A program made the translations under genes and the position numbers. A stretch of DNA of 64,000 nucleotides from Acidobacteriota bacterium (GTDB taxonomy: Bacteria; Acidobacteriota; Terriglobia; Acidiferrales; UBA7541): positions 62,001 through 126,000 of the forward strand of contig JABCZR010000016.1 in assembly GCA_013289585.1 (NCBI GenBank), given 5' to 3'. Positions within the stretch are counted from its first letter, which is position 1. The number at the start of each line of letters is the position of its first letter. The notes beneath the pieces were generated by a model. The model did no database searches and was not told where the DNA came from. It was given only the letters and a program-made list of their open reading frames with translations. Of the stretch, positions 24,751-33,131 are shown piece by piece.

Positions 24751-26037
24751 ATGCCCGTTCCCGAGAAACTCATGACTCCTGAAACAGCGGCACACTCTGG
24801 CCATGCCCCCTTGCCACATTCTCCCGTGGCCCGCGTCCTCATCATTGACGATGAACCCGCCGCCTGTAAGCTCAAGGCGTTGTTGCTGACCCAGGCAGAT
24901 TTCGACTGCAAAACCGCACTAAGCGGTGCCGAAGCTCTTCGCCTCCTGGAAAACGACACTCGAGACGCCATCGTTTGCGATCTCAACATGCCCGGAATGT
25001 CCGGTCTGGAGCTCCTCGCTGAAGTTCGCCGCCGCAGCCCTCGCGTGGCTTTCCTGCTTGCCACTGGCGTGGATGACGTGCGCATGGGAATACAAGCCAT
25101 GAAGTCGGGCGCCGACGACTATCTTGTGAAGCCCCTTCAGGAGGAACTGGTTATTGCCAGCCTCCATCGCGCCCTGCAAAAAAAGGGTCTTGAGCGCGAA
25201 GTCGAAGGTTACCGCCTGCATCTGGAAGAGATGGTCGCGGAGCGTACCCATCAGATTGAAGCCGCTCTTAAGCTCGTGGAACGCAGCTATGAAGACACCC
25301 TCGAAGCCCTTGGCGCCGCCATTGATCTTCGTGACGCTGCAACCGAAGGGCACTCGCGGCGCGTCTGTCGTTTCGCTCTGGAAATAGCAAAAGTCATGGG
25401 CCTCTCAGAGGGCCAGCACAAGACCATCGCCATGGGCGCTTACCTCCACGACATCGGCAAACTTGCTCTCCCCGATGGCATTCTCCTCAAACCAGGTCCC
25501 CTGACCAACGAAGAACGCGTATTTATGCAGCGTCACGTGCAGATCGGATTTGACCTGGTCAAACAAATCCCCTTTCTCGCGGACGCCGCGGAACTGATCC
25601 GCACGCATAACGAGCGCTTGGATGGCAGCGGCTATCTCCGCGGCTTGAAAGCCGAACAAATTCCCATCGGCGCCCGAATCTTCGCTGTGGCCGACACTCT
25701 CGACGTCATCACTTCCGACCGCCCCTATCGCAGCGCTCTCCCCTTCGAGGAAGGATTCAGAGTCCTTCACTCTGAGTCAGGCCGCCTCTTCGATCCGCAA
25801 GTCACCGGCGCATTCTTCAGCATTCCCAAGGAAACCTGGCCGTCGATCGCCTGGAATCAGCATGAAGTCTCTTCTCTTCCGTCCTGGCTACGCAGTGGCG
25901 GCTGTCGCCCCACTCGCTTCACCGGTCTCAGGTCGGCGGAGCTAATTACCTTCCTTGCCGCCAACACAATCGCAGGCCAGTCCTTCGGCCTCGGCGTCCG
26001 ATGGACCGCTCGTACTCTTCCACTAGGCGGTTTTTGA
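24751..26037 (+). CDS. Response regulator with HD-GYP-like phosphodiesterase output
   Basis: Residues 25-145 form a receiver domain with IIDDEP, the phosphoacceptor Asp in IVCDLNMPGMSG and the Lys in LVKPLQ. A coiled coil follows, then an HD-GYP domain from about residue 190: GHSRRVCRFALEIA, YLHDIGKLALPDGIL, and THNERLDGSGYLRGLK, where the usual HHExxDGxGYP is HNERLDGSGYL. HD and most metal ligands are present, but GYP reads GYL and the second His of the HH pair is Asn. It probably cleaves or binds cyclic di-GMP. The ATG at 24751 has GGAG nine bases upstream. Confidence 0.85.
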   Translation: MPVPEKLMTPETAAHSGHAPLPHSPVARVLIIDDEPAACKLKALLLTQADFDCKTALSGAEALRLLENDTRDAIVCDLNMPGMSGLELLAEVRRRSPRVAFLLATGVDDVRMGIQAMKSGADDYLVKPLQEELVIASLHRALQKKGLEREVEGYRLHLEEMVAERTHQIEAALKLVERSYEDTLEALGAAIDLRDAATEGHSRRVCRFALEIAKVMGLSEGQHKTIAMGAYLHDIGKLALPDGILLKPGPLTNEERVFMQRHVQIGFDLVKQIPFLADAAELIRTHNERLDGSGYLRGLKAEQIPIGARIFAVADTLDVITSDRPYRSALPFEEGFRVLHSESGRLFDPQVTGAFFSIPKETWPSIAWNQHEVSSLPSWLRSGGCRPTRFTGLRSAELITFLAANTIAGQSFGLGVRWTARTLPLGGF

Positions 26038-26127
26038 ATTAGAAAATTTTGCGTGCGTGGGAAAAGTGAGTGCACCCGTCCCATCGAAAGTGCATGGGAC
26101 TCTGCCAGCGATGGAGCCCGTAGCTCT

Positions 26128-27093
26128 TTATCGTTGGCTTTCCAGCAGGTCGCAATTGGCGATGCACTTTACATACTGCATCTCGATTTCAGCTTTCTTG
26201 TGAGGGATTTTCTCGTTGGCTTCCGGCGCCACGATCAGCGATTGCGGACCATCGGCCAGATTGAAGGTGCACTGGAATTCCAGGGACTGCACGCCACGCT
26301 GCTGGCAGGCATTCTTCTCCAGCGCAGGCTCGAACATCTCCGGCTTGGCATGCAACTGGTTGGCGATATCTGACGGCAGCATCGCCACCACCATCGGTAC
26401 AGGGGACTTGATCTTGATGCTGACCTGTACAGCGTCATGGTCCGGCGTGAACCCGCCATATACTTTCAGGAACGACGTCAGCTGATACTTCTCTTTAACT
26501 TGCTCGGTCCACTGAAACTGCGGCTGGATGCAATTTTCCACGCACAGCCAGCGGAAGTATTGGACATGCACATCGTTCGGAGCCTTGAAACGGCGCGTGC
26601 CGGGACCCTGCGCGGTAATCACCGCGGCAATTCCTCCGCCAACCGCGCGCTCGATCTTGTTATTCGAGTCCAGAACTGCGCCCAGTCCGGCAAACACCGC
26701 CTGATCGGGGCTAAATCGCTCGTCGCGGATAACCAACGTCAGCGCTTCCGGTGGCACGAAACAGGAATACCTGGTTTCCACCACATGCTCTCGCGGGCAC
26801 AACTGTCGCAAGTTGGCTAAGGCCTCGGGGTGCTGCAGCGCCGCGTTCCACTCCCCGGCGGGCGCCAGGAATATCGTCACGGGCAGCTCCGACTTGATAT
26901 CCACCTGCATATTGCCGCCGTCTCCGCCTGCGTGATACGTCTGCCCCGCGTGATAGTTCGCGGGGTCCAACCGCACATCCTCTTGATTGCCCGGCTGCCA
27001 GGTGAAAACTCGCTGTTGCTGGCCAAAAGACGGCCCTGTGGAGCCAAACAACAGGAATAGCGCAAGAATGCCTGGTAATTTGGGGTTTCTCAT
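26128..27093 (-). CDS. Secreted protein of unknown function
   Basis: The 321-residue product has a clear signal peptide (about residues 1-24, ending GPSFGQ) and no membrane segment. The mature part is beta-rich, with paired Cys motifs LCPREHVVETRYSC, LCVENC and CIANC that may form disulfides in the periplasm. I recognise no domain. It is the last of three minus-strand genes for secreted or membrane proteins and converges with the HD-GYP gene. Confidence 0.6.
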   Translation of the reverse strand: MRNPKLPGILALFLLFGSTGPSFGQQQRVFTWQPGNQEDVRLDPANYHAGQTYHAGGDGGNMQVDIKSELPVTIFLAPAGEWNAALQHPEALANLRQLCPREHVVETRYSCFVPPEALTLVIRDERFSPDQAVFAGLGAVLDSNNKIERAVGGGIAAVITAQGPGTRRFKAPNDVHVQYFRWLCVENCIQPQFQWTEQVKEKYQLTSFLKVYGGFTPDHDAVQVSIKIKSPVPMVVAMLPSDIANQLHAKPEMFEPALEKNACQQRGVQSLEFQCTFNLADGPQSLIVAPEANEKIPHKKAEIEMQYVKCIANCDLLESQR

Positions 27094-27232
27094 AGTAATT
27101 CCATTGAAACGCCGCGCGCCAATACCCGCAACGGTTCTGTTCGGATGTGTCTCTTGGAAGTATCCTGACCGATGGGACAGGCCACTCGCGAGCGCATTCT
27201 CGCCCTAAGTTTATGTCGTGCTATCTGCGCGC

Positions 27233-27841
27233 TCAGTACGTCAGCGACCAGCCAATCACCGTCATCGTCAGCACCAGCAACAGCATCCCCGTGCTGACGA
27301 TGCTCAGCGTCCTACCGTGCCCCAGCAGATAATCCCGCGACTCCGGATCGATGCAGAGAAGAATCGTGACCACTAGCACCACGCACCACGCCAGCAGTGC
27401 GGGAAGACCGGGATGCCTGCCGATCATGTCGAAGAATTGTCCTGGAGGCTGCCCTGCCGGAATCCACCACGGCAGCAACGGCGCCACACCCGCTGCCAGC
27501 GAAAACGTCAGCAGCTTGCGCGTAAACCAGCCCTTGACCTTGGGCCGCGCCTCTTTCCACACGAAATAGTCCCAGGCAAGCAGGCCTATCGCCAGCGGCA
27601 CCCAGCCATACAAAGCCGCCTTCTGGTCAAACCAGTACCAGCCTCGAAACAAGCCTTGGCCGTGCTTTGCCATCGCCAGCCGCGGCAGCAGGAATAATCC
27701 TAGAAGTGTGTTGCAAAGAACGGCAACCAGAATGGTCACCAGGCTCATGAATTGAAACCAGTACCGCGTCGGCACCCGCTTGCAGCGTGTGCACACGGAC
27801 TGTTTGGGCAGGAAATTCAGTCCACAGCGATCGCAATACAC
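27233..27841 (-). CDS. Membrane protein with N-terminal zinc ribbon
   Basis: The first 20 residues are a zinc-ribbon knuckle pair (CDRC, then CTRC). Five hydrophobic segments follow over residues 30-200, for example LVTILVAVLCNTLLGLFLL and LLAWCVVLVVTILLC. The function is unknown. The frame and high hydrophobicity leave little doubt that it is coding. It lies 139 bases upstream of the secreted-protein gene on the same strand. Confidence 0.6.
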   Translation of the reverse strand: MYCDRCGLNFLPKQSVCTRCKRVPTRYWFQFMSLVTILVAVLCNTLLGLFLLPRLAMAKHGQGLFRGWYWFDQKAALYGWVPLAIGLLAWDYFVWKEARPKVKGWFTRKLLTFSLAAGVAPLLPWWIPAGQPPGQFFDMIGRHPGLPALLAWCVVLVVTILLCIDPESRDYLLGHGRTLSIVSTGMLLLVLTMTVIGWSLTY

Positions 27842-28057
27842 GGTTGCTCTCCCAGGTCCCCAGAGAAGGGAAGTCGAGCTTGTGATCGCTGTCAGCTTAC
27901 TGCGTCTTTCTTTCCAAAAACTACTGGTCTGCGGGTCAGTTTTGGGCCCGGTCTTTTTTACTGCACAAAAGTTTCAAGGCCACGTGCAAAGGCGCGTGAG
28001 TTTTCTTTACAGCGCACTTCGCTTGTTTTTTCGCTCCGAATCGGTTTTTTCGAGGGC

Positions 28058-28681
28058 TCAGCGGAACCACGACGCGTCCGCTCCCGCCTTTCGCCCTTCT
28101 TCCTGCAATTCGTCCAGTTTTTTCTCCAGGTCCGCTTTTCTTTTCTCCAGTTGCTGCACCTTGCTGCTCCGGTTGTCGATGTAGATGATGTTGTCCTTCA
28201 GCCCGCTGGTGGCGTCGAACCCGTCGCTGCCGTACTTCTTGATCTCTTCTTTTGTCTTTGCGATTTCCTGCTCGGTTGATGCTATCCCGTCCAGCAGCGG
28301 TCGAGCCTTTCCGCGCCAGTATCCTTCGTCTTGTCCGGACATTGGCAATACACCGGGCTTGGCCTTTTCATCGGCCTTCTTCGTTCCCGCTGCGCCGCCG
28401 CCCGCCGGAGTTTCATCCCCCACAACCGACACGCCGCTTCCACGCATCGAGGACAAATCCTCCTCGGTATATACCTTTTTAGGTTTGGGCTTTTCTTTCT
28501 GCGCTCTTTTCGCCGCGTCCGCCGCCGTTTCATCCTTTTGTTGCGGCTGCGATTGCGCCGGCGATGAGGACTGTTGCGAAGATTGTGTTGACTGCGGCTG
28601 TGATTGGCCGAATGCAAATGCCGCCGGCCCAAGCGCGACGAATAAAACCCAGTGAATCTCATGGCGGATGCAGTTTTTCAT
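28058..28681 (-). CDS. Secreted coiled-coil protein of unknown function
   Basis: The 207-residue product has a signal-like N terminus ending AFAFGQ, a Gln/Ser-rich low-complexity linker (residues 25-55), a Lys-rich stretch (KEKPKPKKVYTEEDL), and a C-terminal region (about 125-200) of heptad-patterned charged residues (STEQEIAKTKEEIKKY, VQQLEKRKADLEKKLDEL) that should form a coiled coil. In Acidobacteriota such short secreted Gln/Ser-rich proteins are common but uncharacterised. The ATG at 28681 is chosen because the signal peptide then starts at once. Confidence 0.55.
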   Translation of the reverse strand: MKNCIRHEIHWVLFVALGPAAFAFGQSQPQSTQSSQQSSSPAQSQPQQKDETAADAAKRAQKEKPKPKKVYTEEDLSSMRGSGVSVVGDETPAGGGAAGTKKADEKAKPGVLPMSGQDEGYWRGKARPLLDGIASTEQEIAKTKEEIKKYGSDGFDATSGLKDNIIYIDNRSSKVQQLEKRKADLEKKLDELQEEGRKAGADASWFR

Positions 28682-28885
28682 AGAAGGCCTCGTTTCACGA
28701 GGGTACAAATCGAACGCTACTCCCGCACGCCATCATGGTCAAGGCGATTCCGGCTCATGCGGCGCAAGCGGCACCTGCACTCGTCGAGCCGCCCTCTTCC
28801 GCCTGCAGTTGCCCGCGCCACAGGCCCTTTGATACAGTGCCAATTCACGTTCGACCAGCCGGTTTCATCCGCAAGGGAGACACAC

Positions 28886-29059
28886 TTGACCATTCCGAAA
28901 GAACTCCTCGCTATTCTGGTCTGTCCCGTCTGCAAAGCGCCCGTAGATTTGCAGGCCGACGGCTTGAGTCTGAAGTGCCGATCCTGCCGCCGCGTGTATC
29001 CCATCCGCGACGATATTCCCGTCATGATGCCGGAAGAAGCAAAGATCGTTCAGGACTAG
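28886..29059 (+). CDS. Trm112-family small zinc-binding protein
   Basis: The 57-residue product reads as a compact zinc-ribbon protein: KELLAILVCPVCKAPV, then LKCRSCRRVYPIRDDIPVMM. Trm112-type proteins partner with methyltransferases in eukaryotes and archaea, and bacterial relatives of the YcaR type are uncharacterised. The start is TTG at 28886, because GGGAGA lies about five bases upstream and the product then matches the family's N terminus exactly. Longer frames upstream have no such site. It ends 33 bases before the heptose kinase gene. Confidence 0.85.
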   Translation: MTIPKELLAILVCPVCKAPVDLQADGLSLKCRSCRRVYPIRDDIPVMMPEEAKIVQD

Positions 29060-29092
29060 TTTGTCGAGGGTCAGAAAAATTAAAGAGCCTGC

Positions 29093-30157
29093 ATGCCCAA
29101 CAATATCGCCGATTCCGTCCCTCGCTTGAAACGCCTGATCCCCCGCCTCCGCGGTAAACGCATCGGCGTCCTCGGCGATCTCATGCTGGACCGCTACCTC
29201 TGGGGCACCGCTTCGCGTCTCTCCCCCGAAGCTCCCGCTCCGATCGTGGATTTCGTCGAACAAAACGAATGCCTCGGCGGCGCAGGCAACGTAGCCGCCA
29301 ACATCGCTACGCTCGGTGCGCGCGTCGAAGCCTTTGGCGTGATCGGCAATGACGAGCCCGGCCGCGCCCTGCAAAAATGCTTGCGCGCTGCCGGCATCGC
29401 GGACAAAGGAGTCCTCGCCGATTCGAAACGCATCACGACCATAAAAACCCGCATCATCGCCCGCCACCAGCAGGTCGTCCGCGTTGACCGCGAACGCCGC
29501 GAGCCACTTCGTTCCGAGACCGAGCAAAAACTGCTTCGCCAAGTTTTTGCCTCGCTCAACCATCTCGACGCTCTGGTCTTTTCCGACTACAACAAAGGTT
29601 TGATCACCGATTCCTTAGCGGATCGTGTCCTCAGCCGATGCCACGAAGAAAACGTTCCTGTCTTCGTCAGCCCAAAAACCTCGCGGCTCTATGCTTATCG
29701 TGGCGCCCGTGCGGTCGTGTGCAACATCGATGAAGCCAGCAGGTTTGTCACTCATCCGCTCGTGGACGAAAAGTCTATAGAGGAAGCCGGTCGCGCGCTC
29801 CTAGCCCATTTCGGCTGCAGCGCCGTGGTCATCACGCGCGGGGGAAAGGGCATGAGCGTCTTCGAGGAATCCTCGCCGCGCCATATCCTGATTCCCGCGA
29901 CAAGTTTTGAAGTGACTTACGCCCGTGTAGGCCAACCTGGCATCGAACGCGGCGCGACGGGACGACAAGTCTTTGACGTTACCGGTGCGAGCGACACGGT
30001 TCTCAGCGTTTTGTCTCTCGCCGCCGCCGCCGGTGCGCCTCTCGCCGCCGCCGCCCTGCTTGCCAATATCGCCGCTGGCGTCGTAGTCGGCAAACTCGGT
30101 ACCGCCAGCGTCAGCCCGCAGGAACTCCTCCACGCCCTCGACGACATCCGTCGCTAG
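29093..30157 (+). CDS. rfaE1: D-glycero-beta-D-manno-heptose-7-phosphate kinase
   Basis: This PfkB-family kinase acts in ADP-heptose synthesis for lipopolysaccharide. The N-terminal GVLGDLMLDRYLWG and ECLGGAGNVAANIATLGA are the HldE kinase-domain motifs. The C-terminal VFDVTGASDTVLSVLSLA carries the anion hole and catalytic Asp, with GASDT in place of the usual GAGDT. The length of 354 residues corresponds to the kinase half only; there is no nucleotidyltransferase half, as in two-gene systems. Confidence 0.92.
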   Translation: MPNNIADSVPRLKRLIPRLRGKRIGVLGDLMLDRYLWGTASRLSPEAPAPIVDFVEQNECLGGAGNVAANIATLGARVEAFGVIGNDEPGRALQKCLRAAGIADKGVLADSKRITTIKTRIIARHQQVVRVDRERREPLRSETEQKLLRQVFASLNHLDALVFSDYNKGLITDSLADRVLSRCHEENVPVFVSPKTSRLYAYRGARAVVCNIDEASRFVTHPLVDEKSIEEAGRALLAHFGCSAVVITRGGKGMSVFEESSPRHILIPATSFEVTYARVGQPGIERGATGRQVFDVTGASDTVLSVLSLAAAAGAPLAAAALLANIAAGVVVGKLGTASVSPQELLHALDDIRR

Positions 30158-30192
30158 CCTGTCCGCATTTGTTTTTAGGGAAATCCGGGCGT

Positions 30193-30639
30193 TTAGGGAA
30201 CCGGGAAACTAAGTGACTTGTCTGACGCCAGGACCCACAACACGACGACCTTCGTCTTGCGGCTCTTCTCGATATCCGAATTCTCCGGCATCGGCGTGAA
30301 CGGGCTTACATTCACCGCCACCGCAATGGCATTCGAACCTTTGGGCGCCTCGGCATGCAGGATCTTGTAACTTTTCACCGGACCGTAGTAGCCCTCCGGC
30401 CCCCAGTCGGCCAGAAAATCCTTCATCGCATAGCTCGGCCCCGGCTTCCAGAGTTGATAGGCCTTGGCTGCGTCGCCCGCGACCAATGCATCGAAAAAAT
30501 GTTCCGCCGCTTTCTTTTCCGGATAGTAGCGGAACGTGAACCACAAGAGCACAACCGCGACCACCGTCAGCGCCGCAACGGTGAACGCCATCGCCCGTGA
30601 TTTATCCGGTTTTCCGGCAGGTGGTTCAAGAAGTGACAT
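30193..30639 (-). CDS. Membrane-anchored protein of unknown function
   Basis: The 148-residue product has one membrane segment near the N terminus (AFTVAALTVVAVVLLWFTF) and a soluble domain with FFDALVAGDAAKAYQLWKPGPSY, reminiscent of small alpha-plus-beta DUF4878-like folds but not firmly recognised. The ATG at 30639 has AGGAGA seven bases upstream, better than the longer frame to 30705. It converges with the heptose kinase gene across 35 bases. Confidence 0.55.
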   Translation of the reverse strand: MSLLEPPAGKPDKSRAMAFTVAALTVVAVVLLWFTFRYYPEKKAAEHFFDALVAGDAAKAYQLWKPGPSYAMKDFLADWGPEGYYGPVKSYKILHAEAPKGSNAIAVAVNVSPFTPMPENSDIEKSRKTKVVVLWVLASDKSLSFPVP

Positions 30640-30869
30640 TCGGTAATCTCCTGCCCCGCAAGCGTCAGAATCCTTCTTGCCGCCGCGCCAATGCCATCCC
30701 CGCACCGCGCAGCCACGGTCAAAATCCTAACAGACTCCGCGTGTCCGAGTAAAAGCCGGCGATTTAAGGGCGGCCAGTCTATATTGCAGAGTCGAGATCC
30801 ACCCGGCGGATCGACTGGAAGCTTTGGGTGGCCAAAGAGTTAGCGCAAGCTCGCACACGCGCGGTGCCC

Positions 30870-31768
30870 TCAGTTCTTCTCCGAAGCTTCTGAGTACTCC
30901 AAATTGTTGGGTTCTAGCTCATGCGCTCGTTGATAAGCGCCCTTTGCAGCAGACATATTACCGACACGCTCATAAGCGATACCGAGGTCGAACCAGTATG
31001 CAGATACCTTTGGTTGGAGCTTAGCAGCATCGCGCAGCCACCGAACGGCGTCTTGATTGTTGTTAGCAATCAGTGCGTCGTATCCCCATTTTCCTTCCTC
31101 AAACCCAGCCCTGCCCGAAAGGTTGACCATGGTACGTCCGAGCGTGGCTGCCCATAGGCCGAATAGCAGGATCACATCTAAGCCAGCGACAAAAAATACA
31201 CGTCGATTTGGCAGAGTGATGGCGAAACCGGTGAGTGCACCAATGAGGGCGCCTGCGCCATGAGCCACATTCGCAACAACGAAGGTGTGAGTAACAGTCG
31301 TTACGATGCAGATGAAAAACCATCCGGCAAACAGCTTGACGGTTCTTCGATCGATGACTCCGCGGAATCGCTCATCGCGGTCAGACAGGACACACAGTAG
31401 ACCGAATAAGCCATACCTACTCCAGAGAGCCCGACACCGCCTTGAGCAAAGGCAAAATCCAAGGAGTTGGACCCGACCGCGAATAAAAGGAGCAGCAAGG
31501 CTGTCTTGGCATGCCCGTAGACGCGCTCAACAACAGTTCCCAAGGCCCATAGCCAGTAAAGATTAAATGCAAGGTGAAGAATATCAAGATGCGGGAAAAT
31601 GCTTGTCACCAGCCGCCATAATTGGCCGCGACGAATTTCTGCACTTTCGAAAAGTGAAGAAATATCCACCTTGGCCCACCAAGCGATCGTCACTCCGACA
31701 GCAAGGGCCCCGATGCCTGCAATGACTGGGTACTTGGGGATCTCGTTCCACTTTGGGGCACCAGGCAT
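30870..31768 (-). pseudogene. Rhomboid intramembrane serine protease with C-terminal TPR, frameshifted
   Basis: Two frames read as one gene of about 299 residues. The first (31768 down to about 31416) holds membrane segments and HLAFNLYWLWALG, then GVGLSGVG with the catalytic Ser. If one base is added near 31415-31416, the other frame continues as YGLFGLLCVLSDRDERF, VIDRRTVKLFAGWFF, ANVAHGAGALIGALTGF with the catalytic His, and a short TPR (YWFDLGIAYERVGNMS). The catalytic Asn-Ser-His set is thus present but split. Either a single-base deletion has inactivated the gene or the assembly lost a base. Confidence 0.8.
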
Positions 31769-31853
31769 TATCTCACCCGCTCTATTTTGCCCGGCGCGGT
31801 GGACTGCCCAGCACTATGAAACTTGAACGGACCTGCTGACTGCAACCGAACCA

Positions 31854-32984
31854 CTAGGCCTCCAGCGCCCCGCCCGCCCCTTCCGGCAATTCAATCTGAT
31901 ATTTCGTGCGCGCTTTTTCCGCGTGCTGTTCGAGCGCTAGCTCGATCAGCTTGTCGATCAACTCGCGAAAGGGAATTCCGCTCGCTTCCCACAGCTTCGG
32001 ATACATGCTGATCGAAGTAAATCCAGGGATGGTATTCACTTCATTGAGATAAATCTTCCCGCCTTTTTTCTCCAGGAAGAAATCCACCCGCGCCATGCCG
32101 TTCAGTTCCAGCGCGCGAAACGCGTCTACCGCGTACTTCTGGATTTTCTTCACCTGTGCGGGCAGGAGCTTCGCGGGAATCAGCAGTTGCGTGCCTTCTT
32201 CCAGATATTTTGCGGCGTAATCGTAAAATTCCCGGTGCGGCACAATCTCCCCCGGAATCGACGCCTTCGGATCGTGGTTGCCGAGAACCGAGACTTCAAT
32301 CTCCCTCGCGATCACGCAGCGCTCCACCAGAATCTTCATCGCAAATTCCGCTGCGAGATCGAGCGCCGGCCCCAGCTCCGCGCGCGAATGCACTTTCGTC
32401 ATTCCGACTGATGACCCCAGCGTTGCCGGCTTCACAAACACCGGATACTTGAATTTCTTCTCGATCGCCGTTCGAATCCCCTTGGGATCGCGCTCCCACT
32501 CCGCGCGCTGCACCGTAATCCACGGCACCACCGGAATTTTCGCCACCTGCAACAGCCGCTTCGAAACGTCTTTATCCATCCCGATCGCCGAGCCCAGAAC
32601 TCCCGCACCAACGAAGGGTAATGCTGCCAAATCCAGCAGACCCTGAATCGTTCCGTCTTCGCCAAACGTCCCGTGCATCACGGGAAAAATCACGTCGAGC
32701 CTGTGCCCCCCGCCGCTCCCGTCCAGCCGCACCAGCACCGCGTCCGACGGGTCCGCGGTCATCATCACGCGCTGCCCGCCCTTCAACACCTCCGGCAGCA
32801 TTTTTTGCGCGCTCGCCCCGATCAGCCAGTGGCCCTCCTTGGTAATTCCAATGGGCAGCGCTTCATATTTGTCCGGATCCAGTCCGCGAATCACGGAAGC
32901 CGCCGACGCCAGCGAAACTTCATGCTCGCCCGAGCGCCCGCCAAAAAGGACACCAACTCTCAATCTTTTTTTTTCTGGGGTCAT
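31854..32984 (-). CDS. ddl: D-alanine--D-alanine ligase
   Basis: Ddl makes the D-Ala-D-Ala dipeptide for peptidoglycan. The 376-residue protein starts RVGVLFGGRSGEHEVSLASA, carries VMHGTFGEDGTIQGLLD and GSAIGMDKDVSKRLLQ, then the ATP-grasp lysine and glycine loop VFVKPATLGSSVGMTKV, and ends ARVDFFLEKKGGKIYLNEVNTIPGFTSISMYPKLWEA, which contains the Mg2+-binding residues. The longer frame to 33071 adds an unrelated 29 residues; ATG at 32984 begins directly before the conserved first strand, although no strong Shine-Dalgarno sequence is visible there. Confidence 0.95.
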   Translation of the reverse strand: MTPEKKRLRVGVLFGGRSGEHEVSLASAASVIRGLDPDKYEALPIGITKEGHWLIGASAQKMLPEVLKGGQRVMMTADPSDAVLVRLDGSGGGHRLDVIFPVMHGTFGEDGTIQGLLDLAALPFVGAGVLGSAIGMDKDVSKRLLQVAKIPVVPWITVQRAEWERDPKGIRTAIEKKFKYPVFVKPATLGSSVGMTKVHSRAELGPALDLAAEFAMKILVERCVIAREIEVSVLGNHDPKASIPGEIVPHREFYDYAAKYLEEGTQLLIPAKLLPAQVKKIQKYAVDAFRALELNGMARVDFFLEKKGGKIYLNEVNTIPGFTSISMYPKLWEASGIPFRELIDKLIELALEQHAEKARTKYQIELPEGAGGALEA

Positions 32985-33131
32985 AGGAGTATTCAGCCGT
33001 CCGTTTTCAGTTATAAGTGAAAAAAGCGGCTCGGTGGTGTGCTTGTTTTTGCAGCAGTTCCGAACAGGCAATGCGGCTCGGCGCGAGTCCCGCGAAAAGT
33101 TCCAAAACGCGAAATGTTCGAATCCCCGCGA

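Noticed and set aside
26078-26100. Inverted repeat GTCCCAT and ATGGGAC between convergent genes
   Set aside because: Only 7-bp arms with a nine-base loop and no T run; not enough to call a terminator.
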